Assembly (NCBI GenBank): GCA_037176705.1
Contig: CM073887.1
Location: forward strand, 59,977,001 to 60,041,000
DNA: 64,000 nucleotides
Reading direction: 5' to 3'
Source of the DNA: Molossus alvarezi
Taxonomy: Eukaryota; Chordata; Mammalia; Chiroptera; Molossidae
In this document: positions 55,100-64,000 of the stretch, in pieces
How positions within the stretch are numbered: the first letter of the stretch is position 1
Layout of the letters: every line of letters begins with the position of its first letter
The notes under the pieces: generated by a model
Database searches by the model: none
What the model saw: only the letters and a program-made list of their open reading frames with translations
What the model was told of the DNA's origin: nothing
Position numbers and translations under genes: made by a program

Positions 55100-56300
55100 A
55101 GATGTGATTTGGGGAGTCTTGCTTTCAGGTATCCAACCTGGATATCAGAAAAAAAAGTTACAGGCTTTTGGGACTGAAAGATCTGGGCTGCTGAGAGAAT
55201 TAGTGACAATGTGTAAGGGCAGATGATGCCACTCAGCACATACTCAGTATCTGAACTTCCCCCTCACTCCCCTCCTTTTCTCTCTGCAATCATATTTTAA
55301 AAAATATCTTCATTACCTGAATATTTTCTCATTTCCTGCCTCCTAATTCCTTGCATATTGTTCAGTCCAGGATTCACAGGGGACACCCAAGGAATAAAGT
55401 CACTCTGCTCTTATCCTGGAACACCTGAATCTTCATCCATCCAGTCCCTATTCAACAAACTTTGCCACACTGCCCTCCCATCTCCAATTTTGTGCCATCT
55501 CTAATTCTTCCCAGCTCCATTCTGTGTCCTGGACACCCAGGAACAACCCAGAGCAAGCCTTAGCCTTCCAGAGTTCCCAGCCTGGTGGGGGGTAGTCCCA
55601 GCTCAGGATACTCCCTGTCTTCATGGGCAGGGCTGAGGTTGACAGTAAGATGGGCAAGGCTGAGGGTGAAAAGAGTGTGTCAGCTGAGACCCTGAATGCT
55701 GATCAGTAGATATTTGCATGGATTTGGGGTACAAATAGGTAAAAAGAGACAGCCTGGGCAAAGTGAAGGTGTGGGAGGAGAAGGGCAGAGGGAGATGGAG
55801 AATGGAGCAGGAAGGAAGGCAAGAGAAAGGAGAGGGAAAGAGGAAGAAAGAGAGGGAGGGAGGCAAGGGGAGAGAGAGAGAGGAGAACAGGTCAGATCTG
55901 GGTGCTAGAGAGATCTTTCTAGGGCTGATGTGGGGACATACTGGAGGGGACAAGCTGTGGAATGGGAGCAGAGGGAAGAGATTCTGAGGCCTTAGCCAGG
56001 CCAGGTGCTGGGGGTTGGTGAGGAGGCATTAGGTTGGACAGGCATTTTGGAGGTAATGTTCTCTACTCCAAGCCTTTGCTCAGCTCAGCAGTCCTGTGAG
56101 GGGAAGAAAAATGTTTATGCTTTTTCAACCAAGACTTCAAACATAATTATGTACTTAGTTAAAAAGAAAAGAGTACAAAAGAGTTTATAATAAAAATAAA
56201 CTTCCTTCTGAATCCTCACCCTAGGACTAACTTCCATTAATGATTTCCTGTGTGTCTTTTCAGGGGTGATGTTTTGCAGTTTTCCAATTTTGAATCAGCT
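55100..56300. other. Copy 2 intron, no gene seen
   Basis: Diverged from the gene 1 intron. Includes a purine-rich (GGGAGAGA)n stretch at 55760-55900 and sequence near 55990-56110 matching gene 1 at 23680-23800. Confidence 0.5.
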
Positions 56301-56318
56301 ATTAAAAATTTAAATCAC

Positions 56319-56553
56319 GCTCTGACTGGTTTGGCTCAGAAGTTAGAACATTGGTCCTCGGACCAAAGAGTCACAGGTTTGATTCAGGTCAAGGGCATGT
56401 ACTTCGGTTGCAGTTCAACCCTGGCCCTGGTCAGGGTCATGCGGGAGGCAACCAGTCGATGCGTCCCTCTCACGTCAATGTTTCTATCTCTCTCCCCCTC
56501 CCACTCTTTCTGAAGATAAATGGAAGAATATCCTCAGATGAGGATTTAAAAAA
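56319..56553 (+). mobile_element. Ves SINE
   Basis: Exact target-site duplication AATTTAAATCAC at 56307-56318 and 56554-56565. Confidence 0.94.
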
Positions 56554-56605
56554 AATTTAAATCACCACATAAAAAGAAAGGGATTAAAGAAAAATAATTT
56601 AAGCC

Positions 56606-57367
56606 TTCAGACACCGTCGTACTGGAACCGTTCAAGCCTAGCCATAGTGAGACCCATCGTGTACTTTGACATCGCCGTCGATGGCCATCCCTTGCGCCGC
56701 GTCACCTTCAAGCTGTTTGCGGACAAAGTTCCAAAGATGGCAGAAAACTTTTGTGTTCTGAGCATTGGGGAGAAACGATTTAGTTATAAAGGTTCCTCCT
56801 TTCACAGAATTATTCCAGAATTTATGTGCTAGGTTGGGACTTCACACGCCATAATGGCACTGGTGGCAAGTCCATCTATGGAGAGAAATTTGATGATGAG
56901 AATTTCATCCTGAAGCACATGGGTCCTGGCATCTTGTCCATGGCAAATGCTGGATCCAACACAAATGGTTCCCAGTTTCATCTGCACTGCCAAGACAGAG
57001 TGGTGGGATGGCAAGCACGGGGTCTTCAGCCAGGTGAAAGACGGCATGATGTTGTGACAACCATGGAGCGCTTTGGGTCCAGGAATGGCAAGACCAGCAA
57101 AAAGGTCACCATTGCTGACTGTGGACAACTCTCATAAATTTGACTTGTGTTTTACCTGAACTACCAGACCATTCCTTCTGTAGCTCAAAAGAGCCACCCT
57201 TTCAGCCCCATCTGCTTGGAATGTTCTATAATATTCATGCTTTTGCCGCAGTTCGTTGAGTTCCATATTTTCTTTACTCTTTCCAAGTCTAGTTGGATTG
57301 CAGAGTTAAGTTTATGAATATAAAATAAAAACTAAACCATTGTCAAAAAAAGAAAGAAAGAAAAGAA
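56606..57367 (+). pseudogene. PPIAP: Processed pseudogene of cyclophilin A (PPIA)
   Basis: Intronless copy of the peptidyl-prolyl isomerase PPIA mRNA with 5' UTR, coding region from about 56644 to 57136, 3' UTR, AATAAA near 57328 and an A-rich tail. It shows [24 protein letters not shown] and [11 protein letters not shown] typical of cyclophilin A. Disabled: the start codon is ATA, TAG stands at 56830-56832 after FMC, a 1-bp loss follows, and further indels lie near 57000. The flanks AATAATTTAAGCC and AAAGAATTTAGCC are an imperfect target-site duplication, the signature of L1-mediated retroposition. It lies in copy 2 intron 9. Confidence 0.95.
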
Positions 57368-57380
57368 AAAGAATTTAGCC

Positions 57381-57950
57381 TCCTTACTGGGTCTTCAATA
57401 TTTATACAAGTTTTCCAGTGGATTCTCTTGTGTTTTCTAAGTATGAAATCACTATCTAATGGCACATTTACCCCTAAATTTCAAATTACTTTACTTATAC
57501 TCTCCTTCCCCCTCTTGTCTAATTGCATTAGCTACAAATCTAGTACCGTGATAAACAAAAGTAAAGTAAAATATTAGATCTATTTTTTTTCTTTCTTACT
57601 CATTTACCTTTTGATTTTGCTCTTTTGCTATAAAGAATATTTTCTTTTTTATGCAAATTTGTGAACCATTTTATGGTTGTTGTTCTTGTGTTGTGTTTTG
57701 CTCAGAAAATCTTCTAAAAATACCCAACTAAATTTTCTCTAGTACTTCTGTGACGTTGATTTCTTTTTCTTTTAAACCACTTTATTGAGGTATTATTGAC
57801 ATACAAAAAGTTTAATGAACACAACTTAATGAGTTTGGAGATATTTGATCCATCTGGAATTTATTTTGTTATATAGAGAAAAGATCTCATGGAATTGGAG
57901 GGGTGGTCTTTGGATTTGCTCCCTGGATAACTGTTGTGGGGGTTCCTTAG
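57381..57950. other. Copy 2 intron with L1 relics
   Basis: Antisense L1 3'-UTR-like text at about 57775-57890 (CACTTTATTGAGGTATTATTG). No coding signal. Confidence 0.55.
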
Positions 57951-58083
57951 GGACGACCTGGCCCAGTTGCCCTTCCTGACCATGTGCATCAAGGAGAGTC
58001 TGCGCTTGCACCCCCCAGTCACGGTCATCTCCCGCTGCTGTACCCGGGACGTTATGCTCCCTGATGGCCAGGTCATCCCAAAG
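57951..58083 (+). pseudogene. CYP4FP: CYP4F copy 2, exon 10 with 1-bp deletion
   Basis: Identical to gene 1 for its first 93 nt, then diverging. ATCCCCAAAG is ATCCCAAAG, so the exon is 133 not 134 nt. Confidence 0.93.
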
Positions 58084-58178
58084 GTTCTGGCAATGATGGG
58101 GGAGGAGTCATCCAGGGCAGAAAGAGGGGCCATCAGGCAGCAAGGACCCCTTCCTGACTGGCCCCTCTTCTCTCACAG

Positions 58179-58243
58179 GTGTTACCTACATTATCAGTAT
58201 TTTTGGAATCCATCACAACCCATTGGTGTGGCCAGACCCTGAG
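58179..58243 (+). pseudogene. CYP4FP: CYP4F copy 2, exon 11
   Basis: 65 nt, open, encoding [20 protein letters not shown]. Confidence 0.92.
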
Positions 58244-58425
58244 GTACTGCCTCCCCCTTCCCTCATCCTTGTCTACCCCTTGGGGGATCTAGGAGTGGGA
58301 ACAGGGTTCTGACCTAGTAAATCAGATCTCATTGCCCATCATTTGACACATATCTGCAACTCCAAGGTGGGCTGTCCTGGGAGACACCCCCATCCTTAGC
58401 AGCCCTGTCTTGGCCTCACCCCCAG

Positions 58426-58507
58426 GTCTATGACCCATTCTGCTTCGACCCAGAAAACGTCAAGAAGAGGTCACCTCTGGCTCTTATTCCCTCTCTGCAG
58501 GGCCTAG
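58426..58507 (+). pseudogene. CYP4FP: CYP4F copy 2, exon 12 with 1-bp deletion
   Basis: 82 instead of 83 nt. The PERF-region FRFDPE reads FCFDPE, and the haem-loop start is scrambled by the frameshift. Confidence 0.92.
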
Positions 58508-58565
58508 GTAAGGGCAGCATGTATCTGAGGCAGGAACAGGGTGAAGAGGGCAGGGATCTAGGACT

Positions 58566-58978
58566 TGTTGGAACCCAGGAGAATCAACCTCACTCAGACA
58601 CAAAGAAATTTGGAATATTAGGAGCTTTAATACCTGCGCAGGGACTGCGGCCAACCTACGCAGAGGAGAGCTGTAGCCCCCAGCAGCAGACTTTCAGCCC
58701 TTTTATGATCAGGGTTAAACAAATACTAGCTAGCAAGCTTGTGACAGAGATGGATGTCAGCGGTTAACCAGGTGCAGTACATATATTCTTAACAGTTACA
58801 GTTTTATGGGGTAAAGGGAGCTTCAGTTTCTCCCTATCAGTTTATTTCCAGAGCATGCAGGACACTCTGGCCTTGAGGCCGTCTCTGTCCTCCCTTTTTC
58901 GGAAGGATGTTACTTTTTGAATTCCCAGTTTAGGTCAAACTCCGGTTAATTTTTATGGGGCTAAAGCCGTCTATAACA
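58566..58978 (-). repeat. 3' LTR of the ERV
   Basis: About 413 bp. On the minus strand it starts TGTTATAGACGG directly after the purine tract AGTGGGGAA. It has ATAAAA (58701-58710) as TATA-like box and ATTAAA (58626-58631) as polyadenylation signal. The far end near TGTTGG is tentative. Confidence 0.78.
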
Positions 58979-58987
58979 TTCCCCACT
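58979..58987 (-). promoter_or_regulatory. Polypurine tract of the ERV
   Basis: AGTGGGGAA on the minus strand immediately before the LTR TG, the primer site for plus-strand synthesis in retroviruses. Confidence 0.7.
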
Positions 58988-59024
58988 GGTCTTATGTACA
59001 GATCAAATCTTTGATTCCTGTTGT

Positions 59025-60980
59025 TCATCTAATGGCAACCTTTGGTAATGAGAGGCTAGGACTAATAATTTGACAGATTGGACCCTCTCTCTTATGAAAG
59101 CTATTAATTTGTTTATAATTATAGGCCCACACGTCAGTCCTAGAAATCAGAGTATGAGGGGGCCTGCTAGAGCAGAGAAGAGTAGTGAGCCAGGGGGACC
59201 AGTTATAGAGGTCTTTGAACCAGTTATTAGAGGCCTCTTCGTTTTTGGCCCATTCTGCGAGGCGATTTCTAAGATCCTGAAAATTCTCTCTGATGACTCC
59301 TGATCTATTGGCAAAAAAACAGCAAGCTTCCCCTAGTGCTGCACATAAGCCACCTTGCTGGAGGAAGAGGAGGTTTAGTCCCCTTCGGTTCTGGAGTGCT
59401 ACCTCAGCAAGGGAATCTAAGGCTTTTTCTAGTTCTTCTACCTGGTCTTGGAGAAGCTGGCTGTCCTTAGTGAACTGGGTAGAGAGCCGCTTAATATCAG
59501 TCTGACTAGTGCTGAGTGCTGCCACCCTAGTTGCAGCAGAACCAGCAATAGCAAACCCTGCTAAGACGGGGATGAGAAGGGGGCTCCTCTTATGAAATCG
59601 AGTATTTTCCTCAGGGGCCAGGAAATGTTCTGTCCCTGAATGTCCTGCATATAAGTAGACCTGTGGGATGATACAGGTTAAGATGCAAATTTCTGGGGGG
59701 TCTAATGAGGGTGTTAGACAGCGGGGAAGTCCAGAGGTGCATGCAAAGCAAGTCCCTTCAGGTGTTATTATGACCCAGGGAGGGTTGTCGTCATTGTCTC
59801 AGTTGAGGACAATTGGAGTAGGACAGTTGTTTTGGTAGGGTGAGGATCGACAAGGTCTGGACTCGCGGTAATGCAGGTTCCAGGGCCCTGAAGGTCTCCG
59901 AGGGTGAGTCGAGGATGGGGTCCACAGATGGCCTGGGTTAGGTTCAGGTTGGTCTTTGCCCAGAGAGAGAGATTCCTGCGTTGATCTGAAGAGTCTCCAA
60001 AAGCAATGTTAGCAGCGATCCCCACATAATATGGGGGAGTGGAACAGAGACAAAGCCACAGTCAGCTGTGGTATTTGGAGATGTTTTGTTCACTAGGGAG
60101 AAAACTGAGTCTAGAGTCCTAAATATAGAGCTGTCGGGAGCCTCGGGTCTGGGTGGAGGTCTTGGAGCCTGTTTGGGAAGGCTGGGTCATATAGTAAGAG
60201 AGTTAGAGGTATCCCGATTTGGGGTGGGGGGTGTGGGTTTTTGAAGGTTGAAGTTGAGAACTGGATTTGGGCCTATAGGTTTGGCAGAGAGCGTCGGCCA
60301 CTTATAAATTTTCTGAATGGTGAACAAAGTCCCAAGGTCTTCACCTGATAAATTAAGCCTTAGTCCCCAAGTTTTTCCTGTATTCCAGCTAGAGTTGAAC
60401 TGATTTAGAATAGTTATGGTGGTTGGGTTACATTTTTCAGGATTGTTACATCTTTCAGGTCGGGAAGTGGTATGCTTGTGGAGACGTATTAGAGGGGTTG
60501 TTTCTTCTCCCTGGACTCCAGCCTAAAGCTAAAGTTTCACATCCCCAGGATCTGCAGTAATAATCGGCCACTGTTTCATAGGACAGACTTAGGGGGAGGG
60601 GATTCGGGACAGGCATAATGTGGCGTTTTCCAGGGGAGTTGCACAATGTAGAGGGGGCTACACATTGTTCCGGCCGTGCCTAGGCCAGATAGGAATAGTC
60701 CTCCTCTATTCTTTATTTCTAGGCTTATTCAGATGTCATTTCCAAACAGGCAAGCTAGGTCAAAGGAGAGGGTAGGATGCTCCCCGTATGTCTCATTGGA
60801 GGAGATGACAGTGTCATCTATAGCTCTCCTGATTACCCATTTGGACTTACTGAATGGGTTACCCTGGGAGCTTGTTAGGAAGGAGTAGTGGAAGAGGAGG
60901 AAACAGAAGGCCTGGTTAATTTTAGTTTTAGGGGGTCCTCCTGCCATACTGTGATCCATTTTTCAGGAACTTGGTCAGGG
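59025..60980 (-). pseudogene. ERV env remnant
   Basis: Encodes a retroviral envelope in broken frames. The transmembrane-subunit frame 59525-59025 has an N-terminal heptad region and a CX6CC motif (about 59345-59319) next to the segment known as the immunosuppressive domain in gammaretroviral TM proteins. Surface-subunit pieces lie at 60025-59768 and 60646-60455, and a leader-like piece with a hydrophobic stretch lies at 60959-60729. The pieces are separated by stops or frame changes, so no complete envelope is encoded. Confidence 0.85.
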
Positions 60981-61168
60981 GTAACTGGTTTTACCTGAGT
61001 ATGGTGAATCCAATACCTTTTCCCTGAAACCTTTACAGCAGTTGGAATAGATAGAATGACTAAGTATGGTCCGTCCCACCAGGCTTCAAGGTTCTCAGGG
61101 TGGTGCCTCTTTAGCTAAACCCAGTCCCCTGGGTTGTACTTCTGAGTCGGGATGGCAGAGGTTGTCCT

Positions 61169-62121
61169 TCAGGTCGTTGAAGGAGCTGTCTCGTCTCGTC
61201 TCGTCTCGTCTCGAAGGAGTTGAATAGACTGTAAGGACTTTAAGAGATCTCGATTATGAAATTCAGCAAGCTGTTCAGAACTAAGCTTAGGTAAAATGGG
61301 CGGGGGTCGCCCGAACATAATTTCAAATGGGGTGAGTTTCTTTAGATAAGGTGAGCAGCGGGTGTACAATAGTGCAAAGGGCAAGAGACTTACCCAATTC
61401 TTGCCTGTCTCTAAGTGTAGCTTAGTTAAAGTTTCCTTCAGAGTCCTATTCATTTTTTCTACTTGTCCTGAGCTCTGAGGCCTATAAATACAATGTAATT
61501 TCCAATCTATCCCTAAGGTTTTTGCTAGTATTTTGGCAATGAATGCTGGACCATTGTCGGACCCCAATGCTAAGGGAGGCCAAATCAAGGGATGATCACA
61601 GAGAGCAGATGCCTGATGACGATATGAGCAGATTCCCCTTTTGTGGGGAATGCTTCAGTCCATCCCGAATAGGTATCAATAAAGACAAGTGAATATTTGT
61701 AGTTAAATTTTCCTGGTGCCATGTCAGTGAAGTCTAATTCCCAATGTTCTCCAGGTTCTCGTCCGTGTTCACGGGTTCCCGAGGCTGGGGGTACGGGTGG
61801 GCCTGCGTTTACTTTGGCGCAGGCCAAGCATCTAGCAACAGCCGAATGAGCCATCAGTTTTAAGTCTGGAATGTAGAAATGTCTATTTAGGAGGGTCGTT
61901 AATTTTGAAGTTCTAAGATGGGTGCTCCCGTGCAGGGAGCGCAGCAGGTCTAATCCAAGTGCCTTTGGTAGCAGCAGGCGTTGGTCTTGTAGTTGTAGCC
62001 AGCCTTGGGGCCCTTTTGTACAATTTAGTCTGTTCCCTAATTCGACCTCTTCTGGAGTGTAGTTGGGTTGTTTTGGTAGTTCCCTTTGTGGGAGCAGAGG
62101 AAGTATGTCAAGGGGCCCCAC
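61169..62121 (-). pseudogene. ERV pol: integrase region
   Basis: Frame 62121-61585 has the zinc-binding HHCC region (HLRTSKL, CLACAK) and the first catalytic Asp (ELDFTD). Frame 61588-61169 has the second Asp (GSDNGPAF) and the Glu ([12 protein letters not shown]). Between them lie an in-frame TGA and a 1-bp loss near 61572-61590. The C-terminal end contains a (TCTCG)5 pentanucleotide run at 61191-61214. Confidence 0.9.
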
Positions 62122-62664
62122 TGGTCTTGCGGCTATGTCCCTTGCTGCTTGGTCAGTTAGGGAGTTTCCCTTCGTGATGGGATCGTTCCCTTTATGGTGC
62201 CCTTTGCAATGCGTGATTGCTACCCTCTTTGGGAGCCAGATGGCTTCTAATAGGGCTAGGATTTCTTCCTTATTTTTGATTTCCTTGCCAGAGGAGGTAA
62301 GGAGACCCCTCTCCTGGTAGAGGGAACCATGAATATGAGCCGTTGCAAAAGCGTAGTGGCTGTCAGTATAGATGTTTGCTGTCTTTCCTCGTGCCCATCT
62401 TAAGGCTTGTGTCAGGGCAATCAGTTCAGCCCGTTGGGCAGAAGTTCCTCATGGTAGGGCCTGTGCCCAAATAATGTCTGTCCGAGTGGTGATTGCTGCC
62501 CCCGCTGGTCTGGCCCCTTCTTTCAGATAGCTGCTGCCGTCTGTGAATAGTTCAAATTCAGCCTCAAGGAGCGGGATGTCAGTGAGGTCCGGTCTGGACC
62601 CCATAAGGGTGTCTAGGCTCTCAGAACAGTCGTGCAGTGGCTCCTCGGGGTCATCATCTGGCAT
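62122..62664 (-). pseudogene. ERV pol: RNase H region
   Basis: The frame 62664-62449 carries FTDGSS, the first RNase H catalytic block. Further RNase H-like text continues to 62122 in a shifted frame, including a TDSHYAF block near 62370. Confidence 0.85.
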
Positions 62665-64000
62665 GAGGGTGGCTGGGTTCAGGACTGAGGCCTTGGAGAA
62701 AGTTATGTGTGGTGGGTTTAGGAGTAGAACCTGATACTGAGTGATCCTCGTGTTTGAGATCCACCGGTCCGGTGGGCCTCTTCAGAGGGCTTCTGTGTGT
62801 GGCCCCCATAGTCTGCAGGTCCTGTCCTAAAGTTAACTTCTGAGCTTCTTTGATTAAGAGCGCTGTGGCTGCCATGGCTCTCATAGAGTTTGGCCAGGCA
62901 GAAGCGACAGGATCAAGTCTCTTAGAGAAATAGGCCACTGGCCTTTTCCATGGCCCTAGGGTTTGGGTTAGGACTCCTTTTGCAATTCCCCTTGTTTCAG
63001 CTACAAAGAGCTGGAAATGCTGGGTAATGTCTGGTAAGGCTAGGGCTGGAGCGGAGGTTAGGGCCCTTTTGAATTCCTCAAATGCCTTTTGTTCTGTCTC
63101 AGTCCAGATAAGTTCAGTGCCCCTTCCCCCAGTGCTGGAATATAGTGGTTTTGCTATTTCCACAAAGCCTAAAATACATAGTTGGCAATATCCAATAGCC
63201 CCTAGGAATTCCTTTACCTGTCTCTTGGTGACTGGAGTTGGGATCCAGAGGATGGCTTCAATCCTGCTGTTCAAGAGGGACCTCGTACCTTCCTTTAGTT
63301 GGTATCCTAGGTAGGTTGCCTCCTGTGTGCATAGTTGAGCCTTTTTGGCTGACACTTGGTAACCCAGTTTCTGCAGCTCCTCTAGGATGGCTCGTGTTGC
63401 TTCTAGGCATTCCTGCAAGGAAGAGGCTGTGAGAAGAAGGTCATCTACATATATAGAAGGGTTACCTGTGGGTGGCTTTCTCGGAAGCTGAGGAGGTCTC
63501 TGCTGAGAGCTTCATCAAACAGCGTTGGGGAGTTCTTAAATCCTTGTGGCAGGCAGGTCCAGGTCAGTTGTCCAGAAAACCCCCCCTCAGGATCCGTCCA
63601 TTCAAAGGCGAAGATGGGTTGGCTCAAAGGTGATAAAGGCAGGGAGAAGAAGGCATCTTTCAGGTCCAGGACCGTGTAGAAGGTCCTGGAGGGTGATATG
63701 AGGCTCAAAAGGGTATACGGATTAGGCACAGTAGGATGTATGGTTTCTATCTGAACATTTACCTCACGTAAGTCCTGGACAGGGTGATAATCTCCTGTCC
63801 CTGGCTTGTTCACAGGTAACAAGGGCGTGTTCCAGGCTGACTGGCAGGACTGGAGAATACCTACCTGTATTAATAGTCTTCTGATATACTTAGCAATCCC
63901 AACCTTAGCTTTTTGGGGAATTGGATATTGCCGGATCCGTATGGGGGTAGCTGCACTCAAGAGTTGAACAATTATTAGTGGTTGGTGTGCAGCTAAGCCT
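62654..64000 (-). pseudogene. ERV pol: reverse transcriptase, frame broken at the active site
   Basis: Frame 63960-63445 carries class I reverse-transcriptase blocks ([26 protein letters not shown]). It stops at TAG (63445-63447), inside the active-site YVDD-type box, because of an extra AT in a TATATAT run. The thumb and connection continue in frame 63418-62654 (YLGYQLKEG, RQVKEFLGAIGYC). No intact polymerase is encoded. Confidence 0.92.

Larger units (their letters stand above)
46550..58507 (+). pseudogene. CYP4FP: CYP4F tandem copy, disabled
   Basis: A second CYP4F unit in the same orientation, aligning with gene 1 in exons and introns. Lesions, left to right: TGA replaces Arg49 CGA in the first coding exon; exon 3 exists in two forms, one with a 1-bp deletion and one decayed; exons 4 and 5 are gone; a SINE splits exon 6, which also gains 1 bp; TAA and a 1-bp deletion lie in exon 7; 1-bp deletions lie in exons 10 and 12; the haem-cysteine exon is not reached before an ERV begins at 58566. 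Exons 8, 9 and 11 are intact. It cannot make a P450. The symbol is only descriptive. Confidence 0.95.
58566..64000 (-). mobile_element. Gammaretrovirus-like ERV, 3' half, runs off right edge
   Basis: Minus-strand order from the right edge: pol, env, purine tract, 3' LTR. It is disabled by frameshifts and stops in pol and env. It contains no SINE in 5.4 kb, unlike the provirus at 32369, so it looks younger. Gag, 5' LTR and target-site duplication lie beyond the window. Confidence 0.93.

Overview
The window is vertebrate nuclear DNA from a bat. The evidence is about 44 copies of tRNA-derived Ves-type SINEs, a family characteristic of vesper-type (yangochiropteran) bats, plus old mammalian MIR and L2 repeats, L1 and class I endogenous retroviruses (ERVs). 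I cannot fix the bat family from the sequence alone. Protein-coding content is sparse: one complete cytochrome P450 CYP4F gene, a broken tandem CYP4F copy, and a processed cyclophilin A pseudogene. The remainder is introns and transposable elements.

Layout. 1-5110: an antisense, 5'-complete L1 that runs off the left edge and is dead at its reverse-transcriptase active site. 5111-9700: repeat-bearing spacer with SINEs, MIR, a microsatellite and unassigned old repeats. 9700-25612: a plus-strand CYP4F gene with 12 coding exons. Every splice phase joins, giving a 524-residue open protein with all P450 landmarks. 25613-32368: spacer with SINEs, MIR and L2. 32369-43616: an old minus-strand class I provirus bounded by two related LTRs. 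It is riddled with SINEs, several nested in one another, and only gag-like traces remain. 43622-46061: two further LTR insertions.

46550-58507: a second CYP4F unit collinear with the first but pseudogenised. It has a nonsense codon in the first coding exon, loses exons 4 and 5, and has a SINE inside exon 6 with a perfect 15-bp target-site duplication. A stop in exon 7 and several 1-bp indels add to the damage. 58566-64000 (right edge): a younger minus-strand gammaretrovirus-like ERV with 3' LTR, env and pol. It is SINE-free and lies directly after exon 12 of the pseudogene, where the haem-cysteine exon should follow.

How the parts relate. The two CYP4F units are a tandem duplication about 36 kb apart. 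Shared MIR and L1 relics predate the duplication, while copy-specific SINEs postdate it. The broken copy keeps two alternative forms of coding exon 3: a CYP4F2/CYP4F3B-like one and a decayed CYP4F3A-like one. The intact gene shows only the CYP4F3A-like form. This matches the mutually exclusive exon pair known from human CYP4F3. A 133-bp stretch around exon 10 is identical between the copies, suggesting recent gene conversion.
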